Part shown: positions 1-9,922 of the stretch, one piece after another | Numbering within the stretch: position 1 is the first letter of the stretch | Layout: each line of letters begins with the position of its first letter | Assembly (NCBI GenBank): GCA_027488845.1 | Contig: JAIYBC010000028.1 | Location: 62,001-126,000, forward strand | Direction: 5' to 3' | Origin: Verrucomicrobiales bacterium | Lineage (GTDB): Bacteria > Verrucomicrobiota > Verrucomicrobiia > Limisphaerales > UBA9464 | DNA length: 64,000 bases | Program-made: the position numbers and the translations under genes | The notes under the pieces: model-generated | The model's input: only the letters and a program-made list of their open reading frames with translations | Databases searched by the model: none | What the model was told of the DNA's origin: nothing

Positions 1-2064
1 CAACTCGCGGTTCTTCGGCCAGGACGCCGCCGGCAACTGGCGTCCGAGCTTCTCGATGGCCAACGGCCGCATCGGCTCCGGGATCCCATGACGGGAGAAG
101 GCGACGGTGATGACCCGGAGCTTGGCGAGGAAGAGGGCCTCGTCGAGCTGGTCGAGCGGCCAACGCGTGAGCGCCTTGAGCGCGGCGGTCGCCTCCGGGG
201 CTCCGCCCGTGCGAACCAACGCCAACAAAGCGTGGAGTCCGACCGCCGCATTGGTCTCCGCCAACGCCCGGTCCTTCCAGTCCGCCACCGGCTGCGATTC
301 CAAAGCCAACCGCATCGCATGACGCAGCGTCCGGTCGGGCGACCCCAACAGCGCCCAGTTCGCGTCCACCGTCGCCGCATCCAACCGGCCATGCGCCTGC
401 TCGATGCGTCGTCGTACCGCCCGCGCCGAGACCACCTCGGCCGGCTCGGCGCCCGCATCCGCGACCGGCTCCGCGCCGGTCCATGTCACCCGATACAGGC
501 CGGACTGCGTGCCGCGACCGCCGGTGACGAAGTACATCGCCCCGTCCCGTCCCACCTCCAGGTCGGTGACGTTGAGCGGGCGTCCCCGGACGAAGTCCTC
601 GGCGGTCCCGGTGTACCCGGCGCCGTCGGGGAAGAGGTGCACCGCGAGGATGCGGCCGTAGCTCCAGTCCATCGCGAAGAGCGCCTTCCGATACCGCTCC
701 GGGAAGCGCGCTCCGGTTCCGAACCGGACCCCCGTCGGCGAACCGATGCCGATCTCCACCACCGGCGGAAGCGAATCGGCATGCTCCACGGGCCACTTCG
801 CCGAACCTTCCCGGAAGCCGTGGTCGGCCCCGCTGACGATGTGGTGCACCCGCGTGGGTCGGTACCAAGGCGTGCCCCAATCCCATTCCATGTCCGAGTC
901 GAAGCCGAAGAGCTCGCCGTCCGCGTTGAACGCGATGTCGTAGGTGTTGCGCTCACCGGCGGCGAAGAGCCGTGCGTCCGTTCCATCGAGGTCCAGGCTC
1001 ACCACGTATCCGCCCGGCGGCTTGCGTCCGGCGCCGAACCCGTTGCCGTCCTCCATGCGCGGCAAGGCGAGGTCGTCCGCGTAGTTCCGGACCGGCGAGG
1101 CCGGGGAAAGGTCGGACGGCAGGTCCACGAAGTTCCCGTTCACCACGTAGAGCCGTCCGTCGGGACCCTTCGCGATGCCATGGGGCCCGTGTTCACCGGC
1201 GTCGCCCTCCCACTTCCGCAGCACTTCCACCGAGTCGAACCGGTCGTCGCCGTCCGTGTCGCGGATCCGGTGGAGCGCATAGCCCTGCGACCCGGCCGCG
1301 TTCGCGTAGAGGACCCCTTGGCTCCAGAGCAGTCCCATCGCGCCGCGCAGGGGAACCCCGATCGGATCGGTCCGGACGACCTTGCCGGCGTCGTCCAACG
1401 TGAAGCGGAGCAACGGCTCGGAACCCTGCGGACCCACGATCAGGCGTCCGCGGTCGTCGACGGTCATCGAAACCCAGGAGCCCTGGCCCGCCTCGGAGCT
1501 GTGAAGGAGTTCCACGCGGAATCCCGACGGCACACGGAGCGACGTGGCCGGGGTGGCTTCCGCGTCGAGGGCGACGACGCCCCACGGCGGGACGCCCAAC
1601 CGCCCGTGCGACACCGCGGGAACCCATGGCGAATCCATCTGGGAACGGGTGCGCCAGGTGCCGTCCGAGACGACCGACGACCGGGAGCCGGCGGCGTCGA
1701 GCTCGAGCCGGACCAGCAGGCCGGCAGCCCCGTCCTCGTTGTCGGCGTGGATCTCCAGTCGATGGGGACCGGCGGCCATGGCCGGAATCCGGAACCGGCT
1801 GGGCCGGTTCCACGACGCGTTGGTGCCGATCGGCTTCCCGTCCAACGCCACCCGCGCGCCGTTGTCGGCGGCGACCGTGAGGACGGCGCGTTCGATCCCT
1901 GCCGGAACCTCGAACTCCTTGATGAAGGACCGCTTCTCGCCGTCCCGCGCGACCGGTCCCCAGATCCATTCCGGCGTCTGGGCACCCAGGAGGAGCGCGG
2001 TGGAGAAGAACAGGGCCCAGGGCCTCGGGGATCCGACGCAGGACATCGATCCATCGAACAGCAT
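1..2064 (-). CDS. PVC-type putative membrane-bound dehydrogenase / sorbosone dehydrogenase-like beta-propeller protein, C-terminus runs off window
   Basis: Read by eye on the minus strand from ATG at 2064 to the window edge (688 open codons): MLFDGSMSCVG...TPEWIWGPVARDGEKRSFIKEF...HRIRDTDGDDRFDSVEVLRKWEGDAGEHGPHGIAKGPDGRLYVVNGN. Absent from the ORF track because it has no stop inside the window. Confidence 0.85.
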   Translation of the reverse strand, partial: MLFDGSMSCVGSPRPWALFFSTALLLGAQTPEWIWGPVARDGEKRSFIKEFEVPAGIERAVLTVAADNGARVALDGKPIGTNASWNRPSRFRIPAMAAGPHRLEIHADNEDGAAGLLVRLELDAAGSRSSVVSDGTWRTRSQMDSPWVPAVSHGRLGVPPWGVVALDAEATPATSLRVPSGFRVELLHSSEAGQGSWVSMTVDDRGRLIVGPQGSEPLLRFTLDDAGKVVRTDPIGVPLRGAMGLLWSQGVLYANAAGSQGYALHRIRDTDGDDRFDSVEVLRKWEGDAGEHGPHGIAKGPDGRLYVVNGNFVDLPSDLSPASPVRNYADDLALPRMEDGNGFGAGRKPPGGYVVSLDLDGTDARLFAAGERNTYDIAFNADGELFGFDSDMEWDWGTPWYRPTRVHHIVSGADHGFREGSAKWPVEHADSLPPVVEIGIGSPTGVRFGTGARFPERYRKALFAMDWSYGRILAVHLFPDGAGYTGTAEDFVRGRPLNVTDLEVGRDGAMYFVTGGRGTQSGLYRVTWTGAEPVADAGAEPAEVVSARAVRRRIEQAHGRLDAATVDANWALLGSPDRTLRHAMRLALESQPVADWKDRALAETNAAVGLHALLALVRTGGAPEATAALKALTRWPLDQLDEALFLAKLRVITVAFSRHGIPEPMRPLAIEKLGRQLPAASWPKNREL

Positions 2065-2196
2065 GGGAACGGAGACGGGAAGTCCCAGGATGTCGCAGCG
2101 ACGTCGAAAGGGGTCGGATCCCACCCGGCACCTTGGGCGTTGCCCTCCCGTCCGCTCCATGGCGACCATCGGTCCGTGTTCCGTGAGCTCGGACAG

Positions 2197-2931
2197 ATGC
2201 TGCTGTTGTTCGGTGAGACGGTGAAGGCCCTGCCTCTCGCCTGGCGGCAGCGTCGCAAGGTGGCGGAGCAGCTCTTCGAGATCGGCAACGCCAGCCTCTT
2301 CATGGCCTGCACGCTCTCGCTGTTCATCGGCGGCGTGCTCGCGCTCCAGGCCGGCCCCCTCCTGACCCAACGCGGACTCGGTTCGCTGCTGGGCGGGCTC
2401 GTCGGCGAATCCCTCACCAAGGAACTCGGTCCGGTCATGATGGCCATCCTCCTCGCCGGACGCATCGGTTCCGCCATGGCCGCGGAACTCGGATCCATGC
2501 GGGTCTACCAGGAGATCGACGCCCTCCGCACCCTGAACATCGACCCCATCCGGTTCCTGGTCCTCCCGCGGGTGCTCGCCCTCGCCGTCTCCCTGCCCTG
2601 CCTCGTGATCTTCGCCATCCTCGTCGGATCGGCCGGCGGCGCCCTGGTGGCCCACTTCAACCACGACGTCGGCGTCCCGGCCTCCACCTTCTTCAACAAC
2701 CTCCGGTCCACGCTCGAACTGAGGGACCTCCTCCACGGCCTGCTGAAGACGTTCCTCTTCGCGGTCATGATCGGCGTGGTCTGCTGCAACCAGGGCCTCC
2801 AGACGCTCGGCGGCCCGCGCGGCATCGGCCGCAGCGTCACCAAGGCGGTCGTGAACTCCATCGTCTTCATCCTGGTGCTCGACTACGTCGTCACCCGCCT
2901 CCTCCTCCCGTTGGCACGCTACCACGGCTGA
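2197..2931 (+). CDS. mlaE: MlaE family ABC transporter permease
   Basis: In-frame 3' part of ORF 88..2931: MLLLFGETVKALPLAWRQRRKVAEQLFEIGNASLF...GESLTKELGPVMMAILLAGRIGSAMAAELGSMRVYQEIDALRTLNIDP, typical MlaE/YrbE. Start could also be GTG at 2176. Confidence 0.92.
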   Translation: MLLLFGETVKALPLAWRQRRKVAEQLFEIGNASLFMACTLSLFIGGVLALQAGPLLTQRGLGSLLGGLVGESLTKELGPVMMAILLAGRIGSAMAAELGSMRVYQEIDALRTLNIDPIRFLVLPRVLALAVSLPCLVIFAILVGSAGGALVAHFNHDVGVPASTFFNNLRSTLELRDLLHGLLKTFLFAVMIGVVCCNQGLQTLGGPRGIGRSVTKAVVNSIVFILVLDYVVTRLLLPLARYHG

Positions 2932-2942
2932 TCCCCCACCGC

Positions 2943-3701
2943 ATGACCCCTCCGCCCCCAGCGGATCCCGGCGTCGCCGTCCAGGTGCGCGGACTCCGCA
3001 AGTCCTTCGGTTCCCAGACCATCCTCGACGGCATCGACCTCGACATCCGTCCGGGCGAGATCTTCTTCCTCATGGGCCCCAGCGGCGCGGGCAAGTCCGT
3101 GTTCCTGCGGCACCTGATCGGGCTCGAGGTCGCGGACTCCGGGGAGATCCAGCTCAACGGCACGTCCATCGGCGACGAATCCCTCCGCGACCGGTTCCGG
3201 CTCGCGATGGTGTTCCAAAGCGGCGGCCTGCTGAACTCGCTCACCGTCGCCGAGAACGTCGGCCTCTACCTCGCCGAACACCGACTCAAGCCCCCGGCGG
3301 AGATCGCACGGATCGTCCGCGAGAAGCTCGCGCTGGTGAACCTCACCGAACAGGACGCCCTCAAGTACCCGACCGAGCTTTCCGGCGGCATGAAGAAGCG
3401 GGTGGCCATCGCCCGCGCGCTCGTGGTCGAACCGCAGCTGGTCCTCTTCGACGAACCCACCAGCGAGCTCGACCCGCTCATGGCGCTCACCGTGGGACGC
3501 GAGATCGTCCACACGAACCGCATGTCCGGGGCCACGACGATCGTCGTCTCCCACGACCGCGACCTCGCCTTCGGCATCGCCACCCGCATCGCCTTCCTCG
3601 AAGGCGGCCGCATCATCGCCGTCGGCACACCGGATCAGATCCGCGGTTCGCAGGAACCCCTGATCCGCCGCTTCCTCGCCGCCGACTTCTCGCCGGAATA
3701 G
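2943..3701 (+). CDS. mlaF: ABC transporter ATP-binding protein, MlaF-like
   Basis: Walker A GPSGAGKS, signature LSGGMKKR, Walker B LVLFDEPTSELDP; directly follows mlaE. Confidence 0.93.
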   Translation: MTPPPPADPGVAVQVRGLRKSFGSQTILDGIDLDIRPGEIFFLMGPSGAGKSVFLRHLIGLEVADSGEIQLNGTSIGDESLRDRFRLAMVFQSGGLLNSLTVAENVGLYLAEHRLKPPAEIARIVREKLALVNLTEQDALKYPTELSGGMKKRVAIARALVVEPQLVLFDEPTSELDPLMALTVGREIVHTNRMSGATTIVVSHDRDLAFGIATRIAFLEGGRIIAVGTPDQIRGSQEPLIRRFLAADFSPE

Positions 3702-3770
3702 CCCGAAGCCGCTCCGGGCACGCGGGTTCCCCCTGTTCGTCCGGCGGTCGCCGGGTGCAGTCTTCCCGCG

Positions 3771-4394
3771 ATGTCCTCCCCCGTGATCCGCCCCGCACGT
3801 CCGGGCGACGAAGCCGGAGCGTACCACGTCTGCCTCAGGACCGGGGACTTCGGCGCCGACGGAGAGCCGTTCTACCGCGACGACCCGGACGCCCTGGGAC
3901 GGATCTTCGTCGGTCCCTACCTCGCCTTCGAACCCCGCTACGCGCTGATCCTCGAGGACGACCAAGGCATCTGCGGCTACGCCCTCGGCGCCTTCGATTC
4001 GAGGGCCTTCTACGGGCGCTACGAACGGGAATGGCGCCCGGAACTGTGCCGACGTTTCCCGGAACCCACCGGCGACCCAACGACGTGGACCCGATCCCAG
4101 ATGGTCCACGGCTGGTATCATCATCCGGACTACACCTGCCCGGAGCCCTACGCCGACTATCCCTCGCACCTCCACATCGACCTGCTGGAACGCGCGCAGG
4201 GACGCGGTTTCGGGCGGCGCATGATGGAGGCGGCCATGGATCTCCTTCGGAAGGACGGTTCCCCGGGCGCCCATCTCGGAGTCAGCCTGGCCAACGTCCG
4301 CGCCCAGGGATTCTATCCGAGACTCGGCTTCCGCGAGCTGCTCCGCGTCGGATCCGGCACCGACGGCTGCATCTACATGGGCCGACGGCTCTGA
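3771..4394 (+). CDS. GNAT family N-acetyltransferase, resembling the acetyltransferase-like domain of OGA
   Basis: IRPARPGDEAGAYHVCLRTGDFG...SHLHIDLLERAQGRGFGRRMMEAAMDLLRKDG...GVSLANVRAQGFYPRLGF. Confidence 0.85.
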   Translation: MSSPVIRPARPGDEAGAYHVCLRTGDFGADGEPFYRDDPDALGRIFVGPYLAFEPRYALILEDDQGICGYALGAFDSRAFYGRYEREWRPELCRRFPEPTGDPTTWTRSQMVHGWYHHPDYTCPEPYADYPSHLHIDLLERAQGRGFGRRMMEAAMDLLRKDGSPGAHLGVSLANVRAQGFYPRLGFRELLRVGSGTDGCIYMGRRL

Positions 4395-4437
4395 ATCCTG
4401 TCGCCGTCCGCCTTCCGGAAACGGATCCTTCCACGGG

Positions 4438-5706
4438 ATGAACACGCCTCCAGCCCCGCCGGCCGGCTTCCTGCAGCGCCGGCTGCTGCCGTTCCTGAAC
4501 GCCGTGAGCGAGGACACCACGATGTCGGCCATCCGTGCGGGCATGGTTTCGGTGGTGCCGCTGACCATCCTCGGCGGCCTGTTCATGATCCTGGCCAACC
4601 TGCCCATAGCGGGGTGGGAACAGCGGATCGCGAAGTGGGCCCCGCTGCTCCAGATCCCGGTGAGCGCCACGTTCGGCCTGCTCGGCGTCTTCGTCTGCTT
4701 CGCCATCGGCTACGACCTCGGCCAGCGCCTGAAGCAGGAGGCCGTCGTGAGCGCCTCGCTCTCCACGCTCGTCTTCCTGCTCATCCAGATCGATCCGGCG
4801 ACCCAGTCGCTGGTCATGGACAACCTCGGTTCCAAGGGCCTGTTCCCGGCCATCCTCGTGGCCGCCGTCTGCGTGCGGGTCCAGAAGCTCTTCCACGACT
4901 GGAACGTCGTCATCCGCCTGCCCAGGTCCGTTCCCACGATCGTCTACGAGTCCTTCGCGTCGCTGACGCCCACGATCTTCCTCGTCGTGGCGTTCTGGGC
5001 CGTCCGGTTCGTCCTCGGCGTCGACATCAACGCGGGGGTGCAGGCGGTGTTCAAGCCGCTGGTCGTCGGGCTCAACACGCTTCCGGGCATCCTGCTCTAC
5101 GCGTTCCTCGTCACGATGCTCTGGTCGGTCGGCATCAACGGCGACAACACCCTCGACGCCATCGTCGCCCCAATCTTCCTGCAGTACCTCGCGGACAACA
5201 TCGAGGCGCTGAACAAGGGACTGCCCCTGCCCTACATCACCGCGAACGGCTTCTTCAGCACCTTCGTGAACGTCGGCGGCACCGGCGCCACGCTCGCGCT
5301 CGCGCTGGTGTTGTGGAACTCGCGCGATCCCGGCTACCGCCAGGTCAGCCGGCTCGCATTGCCGACGCAGGTCTTCCAGATCAACGAGCCGATGTTCTTC
5401 GGCATCCCGGTCGTGTTGAACCCGGTGTTCATGGTGCCCTACGTGCTGAACGCCCTGCTGCTCACCGCCGGCACCTACCTGCTCATGGACTGGGGCCTGA
5501 TCAAGCGCCCCTTCGTGAACGTCCCCTGGACCACCCCGCCGATCCTCGGGCACTTCCTGATGACCGGCGGCGACTGGCGCGCGGCGGTGTGGGGCGTGGT
5601 GTCGCTGTTCCTCGCGATGGCCGTGTACTGGCCCTTCGCCAAGGCCGCCGAACGCCAGCGCCTGAACCCCACGGACAAGACGCCCGTCTCCGGCCTCGCG
5701 GATTGA
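4438..5706 (+). CDS. PTS sugar transporter subunit IIC (lactose/cellobiose CelB-like EIIC)
   Basis: RRLLPFLNAVSEDTTMSAIRAGMVSVVPLTILGGLFMILANLP; INEPMFFGIPVVLNPVFMVPYVLNAL motif of EIIC. Confidence 0.9.
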   Translation: MNTPPAPPAGFLQRRLLPFLNAVSEDTTMSAIRAGMVSVVPLTILGGLFMILANLPIAGWEQRIAKWAPLLQIPVSATFGLLGVFVCFAIGYDLGQRLKQEAVVSASLSTLVFLLIQIDPATQSLVMDNLGSKGLFPAILVAAVCVRVQKLFHDWNVVIRLPRSVPTIVYESFASLTPTIFLVVAFWAVRFVLGVDINAGVQAVFKPLVVGLNTLPGILLYAFLVTMLWSVGINGDNTLDAIVAPIFLQYLADNIEALNKGLPLPYITANGFFSTFVNVGGTGATLALALVLWNSRDPGYRQVSRLALPTQVFQINEPMFFGIPVVLNPVFMVPYVLNALLLTAGTYLLMDWGLIKRPFVNVPWTTPPILGHFLMTGGDWRAAVWGVVSLFLAMAVYWPFAKAAERQRLNPTDKTPVSGLAD

Positions 5707-6001
5707 GGCGGTCGGCGCCCCAAGCAACGAAGGGGCGAGAGCCTGCGGGAAGCGGTGACTCCCCTTCAGGGCTCCGATCGATGCTGGCTGTCGCAATTCG
5801 CGCGGCATTGCCCCGGCGAGGCGTAAGGCCACAGCCCACGACAACGCCATCGGCGACGCGATCGGGCCAGGATCCGCATCGCGCCGGATGGGGATTCCCA
5901 CGAACGTTCCTGAACGGCGGAGGCGCCAGGGCTTCCAAGCCGGTCCCGGATGTCGGCATCCCGAGGGCGACTCCTCGGGCCGACTTCCACCGGAACCAGA
6001 C

Positions 6002-6496
6002 ATGACCCGCTACGAATCCTCCCGCCACGCGCTGATTTCCCTGCTGATCCCGAGTCTTCTCGGCGGCCTGCAATCCGGCTGCGCCCACCGGCCGCCAACC
6101 GCCTCCCAGCTGGAACGTCTCCAAGGGACCTGGGTCGGCGTCGTGGCGGGCGAGAATTCGGACGCCAGGTACACCGTCACGATCTCCGGCGATTCCTTCC
6201 ACTTCCACCGGGACCCGGAGTTCTGGTTCCGGACGACGTTCACCCTGCCGGCGGGCACGGATCCGCAGCAGCTGCTCGCCACCATCCGGGAATGCGCGCC
6301 GGGTCAGGAGAACAGCATCGGAAAGACGGTCGCGGCGATCCTCAAGATCGAGGAAGGGACGCTGATCCTGGCCGCCAGAGGTGACGGCGGCGACGAAACG
6401 CCGACGGGTTTTGACGCGACCGAAGACAAGGGGTTGACCCGCTACGAACTCCGGAAGGCTCCTCCCCAGGGCGGCGGCGCCAAGGCGGCCAATTGA
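6002..6496 (+). CDS. putative lipoprotein, TIGR03067-like fold possible
   Basis: MTRYESSRHALISLLIPSLLGGLQSGCAHRPP with lipobox-like LQSGC; LERLQGTWVGV. Confidence 0.6.
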   Translation: MTRYESSRHALISLLIPSLLGGLQSGCAHRPPTASQLERLQGTWVGVVAGENSDARYTVTISGDSFHFHRDPEFWFRTTFTLPAGTDPQQLLATIRECAPGQENSIGKTVAAILKIEEGTLILAARGDGGDETPTGFDATEDKGLTRYELRKAPPQGGGAKAAN

Positions 6497-6640
6497 GCCC
6501 ACCTGCGGCGCACACCATCGGGCATCGCCGTGGAACGAGGTGCGATCGGGCCATTGGACGCCGATCGGACTCTTCTCCTTCCATTCCGCGCTCCGTGAGA
6601 CTCCGCGTGAAACCCACCGGGCGAACGGAGGACTCCGTCC

Positions 6641-9001
6641 TCAGCGCCGCAGCTGCCGCGCGGCGGCGGTGCGGAGCCGTTCGTCGGGCGCCGACACCAG
6701 CTCGCCCAACAGGTTCGCGTCGGCCTGGTTGAAGGCTTCCTGCAGCCAAAGCGCCTCCAGCCGGGCCCGCGGGTCCTTCTGCTTCTTCAGCCACGGCCCG
6801 AGCGCGGCGAGGACCTCCTTCGATTCCCGCTGGCGCAGCACCACGCGGGACTGCTCCTGCTCCCAGCCGCTCTTCGACAGCGTGCGGTCCAACAGCTGGG
6901 CCGTCGCCAGACGGGTCAGGTCACGGCCGCCTTCGGGCTTCAACGCGCGGCCCTTCGCGGCCACACGCCAGATCCGGCCGTGCTCCTTGTCCCGGCGCGG
7001 GTCGCGGAAGTCCACCTCGCCGTGCTGGATGATCGGGTTGCTCCAGTCGGCGATGTACAACGCGCCGTCCGGCCCCTGACGCAGGTCGATCGGCCGGAAC
7101 GTCACGTTCGTCGAACGCAACACGTCCGGCTGTTCCTTCGTCTGGTAGGTCGAGCCGACGTCCTGCAGCGAAAAGCGGACGACCCGGTGCGCCCGGAAGT
7201 CGCAGGTGACCACCTGTCCCTGCCAGTCCTCGGGCAGCGCGGGGCTGTGCACGACCTCGACGCTGCAGAACTTCGGGTAGTTGCCGGGGCTGATGCTCTC
7301 CGCCTCGCGACGCATGTCGGAGTAGGTGAAGTAGGTGGCGCCTTCCATCGCGTGGTACACGCCCTTGAAGCCGGCACCGTCGGTGAAGAACGAGTTGCCG
7401 TACTGGTCCCAATGGTGGCCCCACGGGTTGCAGCCGCCCTTCGTGAACACCTCCAGCTCCCAGGTCTCCGGATGGAACCGCCAGATGCCCGCCGAGTTCA
7501 GCCGCCGCACGCCGTGCGGGGTCTCGATGTGGGTGTGGGTGTAGATCGACTGGTTGAAGTAGAGGTGCCCGTCGAAGCCCCAACGAAGGGTGTGCAGGTT
7601 GTGGTGCGTGTCCTCGGTGCCGAAGCTCGACAGGACGATCGTGCGGCGGTCGGCCTTGCCGTCGCCGTCCGTGTCCTCGAGGTGCAGCAGCTGCGTGCTC
7701 GCCGCGACGTAGCAGCCGCCCTTGCCGTCCGGCACCACCCCGGTCGGGATGAGCAGGCCGTCGGCGAAGACCGTGTGCCTGTCGGCCTTGCCGTCGCCAT
7801 CGGTGTCCTCGAGCACGATCACCGCGTCCGCCGCCACGCCGCCCGGGGCGATCTGCGGATAGGTCCGCGAACTGGCCACCCACAGGCGTCCCTTCGGATC
7901 CCAGTTCATCTGGATCGGCTTGAAGAGGTCCGGGTTCTCCGCCCACAGCGAGGCCTCGAGCCCCTCGCCCACCTGGAAGGTCGGCACGGGCTGGTCGGTC
8001 ACGGGATGCGACGGCGCCGCGTCCTTGCCGGCCAGGGCCTTCACCTCGGCGACGACCGTGGCGTCGGCGTTCCGGACGTCGCGGATGCGGGCGATCTTGG
8101 CGTCCCACGCCTCGACCATCGGATCGAACCTCGGGATCTCGACCGCGTTCTGTCCCTGCTCGTGTTTGCGGAAGCCGAAGAGGTAGGTCCAGTTGGCCGG
8201 ACGCCAGCGGTGGAAGAAGAGCTCGTTCTTCCGGCGGATCGCACCGCGCAACACCTCGAGGTCGGCTTTCGGATTCCCCTTCGCACCGACGAACGGCTCG
8301 GCGATCCGCTCGGCCAGCATGCGGTATCCGGTCTCGTTGAGAAGCACCGCATGGTCGTAGGTCGCCATGCGCAACATCCCGATGCGCCGGGTGGCCTCAG
8401 TGACGTCCAGGACGGCGGCGCCGCGTTCGTCGGCGAACGACCGCATCTCCGCGGCGACCGCCTTCACCGAGGCCTCGACCTCGGCCCTCGGTGCGCCCTG
8501 CGGGAACACCGGGGTCAGCAGCACCAGCCGCACGGGAAAGCCGGAGACCTCGTCGAGGACCGCGGAGAGACGGCCGAGATCGCGTCGGAAGGCCGCGAGA
8601 CGGGCCGCGCGCCCGGCGGCGTCGGAAACGTCCGCCAACTCGAGCGCCTCGGTCATGCCGTGGCTGAGGAGGGCCACGGTGGGCTTCACCAGTCCGACCT
8701 GCTCCTTCACCCGCTTCAGCCAGTCGGCGTCCGACCTGTTCCAGTCGAAGCTGGCGCGAGAACGCCCGGTGAGCGTGTCCGCGGACCACGAGAGGTTCCG
8801 GAAGGTCAGCTGCCGGTCGGCCAAGGCCGCGGTCAGCCGCGTCTCGATGTGGCCGTAGTCCACCTCGCGTTCGAAGAAGGTGTCGCCGATGAGGAGCACG
8901 CGGTCGCCGTCCCGCAGCTCGGGCTTCGCCTCGGCCGCGACGACGCGGCCGCCCAACACCAGGGCCATGGCGGCCCAGACGCAACGGATCCGGAGGAACA
9001 T
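6641..9001 (-). CDS. SGNH/GDSL hydrolase domain fused to PVC-type membrane-bound dehydrogenase propeller
   Basis: 3' part of ORF 6641..9661 from ATG at 9001 (786 aa): GDRVLLIGDTFFEREVDYGHIETRL...LNETGYRMLAERI then VGEGLEASLWAENPDLFKPIQMNWDPKGRLWVASSRTYP...VLEDTDGDGKADRHTVFADGL. Confidence 0.88.
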   Translation of the reverse strand: MFLRIRCVWAAMALVLGGRVVAAEAKPELRDGDRVLLIGDTFFEREVDYGHIETRLTAALADRQLTFRNLSWSADTLTGRSRASFDWNRSDADWLKRVKEQVGLVKPTVALLSHGMTEALELADVSDAAGRAARLAAFRRDLGRLSAVLDEVSGFPVRLVLLTPVFPQGAPRAEVEASVKAVAAEMRSFADERGAAVLDVTEATRRIGMLRMATYDHAVLLNETGYRMLAERIAEPFVGAKGNPKADLEVLRGAIRRKNELFFHRWRPANWTYLFGFRKHEQGQNAVEIPRFDPMVEAWDAKIARIRDVRNADATVVAEVKALAGKDAAPSHPVTDQPVPTFQVGEGLEASLWAENPDLFKPIQMNWDPKGRLWVASSRTYPQIAPGGVAADAVIVLEDTDGDGKADRHTVFADGLLIPTGVVPDGKGGCYVAASTQLLHLEDTDGDGKADRRTIVLSSFGTEDTHHNLHTLRWGFDGHLYFNQSIYTHTHIETPHGVRRLNSAGIWRFHPETWELEVFTKGGCNPWGHHWDQYGNSFFTDGAGFKGVYHAMEGATYFTYSDMRREAESISPGNYPKFCSVEVVHSPALPEDWQGQVVTCDFRAHRVVRFSLQDVGSTYQTKEQPDVLRSTNVTFRPIDLRQGPDGALYIADWSNPIIQHGEVDFRDPRRDKEHGRIWRVAAKGRALKPEGGRDLTRLATAQLLDRTLSKSGWEQEQSRVVLRQRESKEVLAALGPWLKKQKDPRARLEALWLQEAFNQADANLLGELVSAPDERLRTAAARQLRR

Positions 9002-9121
9002 GCCGACGATCGTGGTCCGGTCCACCTCGGTCGGGAAAGGTAGAAGTGGGGATGGCGGGACGGCCTCGTCCCCCTTCACGCTTTCCAAGGTGTCCGGGGA
9101 ACCTAGCGTGGTTCCCCGGCC

Positions 9122-9664
9122 ATGATCCCCTACCTCCTGCTGCTGGTCGCCGTCGTCGTGATCGGGTTGGTCGGCTACGTCGCCACCCGGCCCGCGGAAT
9201 TCCAGATCGTCCGCACCGCCACCCTGCCGGCCCCGCCGGAGAAGGTGTTCGCCCAGGTCGAGGACTTCCGGCTCTGGGACGCCTGGTCCCCCTGGGCCCG
9301 AATCGATCCGAAGTGCGTTTTCGAATACTCCGGCGCGGAACGCGGCGTCGGCGCGCACTTCACGTGGTCCGGCAACAACCAGGTCGGATCCGGCGCCATG
9401 ACCCTCCGTGAGAGCGATTCCCCGCGCCGGATCCTCATCGACCTCGTCTTCACCCGCCCGATGCAGGCGACGAACCTGACCGAGTTCACCTTCTTCCCCG
9501 AGGGCCGCGGCACGCTCGTGTCCTGGAAGATGACCGGCAGGAACCATTTCATGGCCAAGGCCTTCAACGTGTTGGTGAACGTCGACCGGATGGTCGGCGG
9601 ACAGTTCGAGCAGGGCCTCGCGAACCTGGGATCGGTCGTCTCCGGCGGTACGCGGATCCACTGA
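9122..9664 (+). CDS. SRPBCC family protein with N-terminal TM segment
   Basis: MIPYLLLLVAVVVIGLVGYVATRPAEFQIVRTATLPAPPEKVFAQVEDFRLWDAWSPWARIDP. Confidence 0.85.
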   Translation: MIPYLLLLVAVVVIGLVGYVATRPAEFQIVRTATLPAPPEKVFAQVEDFRLWDAWSPWARIDPKCVFEYSGAERGVGAHFTWSGNNQVGSGAMTLRESDSPRRILIDLVFTRPMQATNLTEFTFFPEGRGTLVSWKMTGRNHFMAKAFNVLVNVDRMVGGQFEQGLANLGSVVSGGTRIH

Positions 9665-9922
9665 GCAACGATGGAATCGAAGCGAGGACCGGTCTCACGC
9701 TACGCAATGCCGCCGGGAAGAGGGGACTCCGCACCCCTGCGTTTCCTCCGCGTGCCCCGCGGCTCCGCGTGCGTCCTCTGGCGGTCTGCCGTGTGCCCGG
9801 CCGCCGCACCCGACGCATTCCCGGAAACGGCCACAACCCCGCACGCCACATCCGGGTGCTGACCAATCCTGAACGCTTCCGGACCGCCCGTGATCCCAGT
9901 TCCAACTCCCAGCACAAACCCG

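Noticed and set aside
88-2196. 5' 700 codons of ORF 88..2931
   Set aside because: Antisense to the partial dehydrogenase; the true MlaE starts near 2197 (or 2176).
6980-9043. 687-aa plus-strand ORF
   Set aside because: Antisense of the SGNH-dehydrogenase gene.
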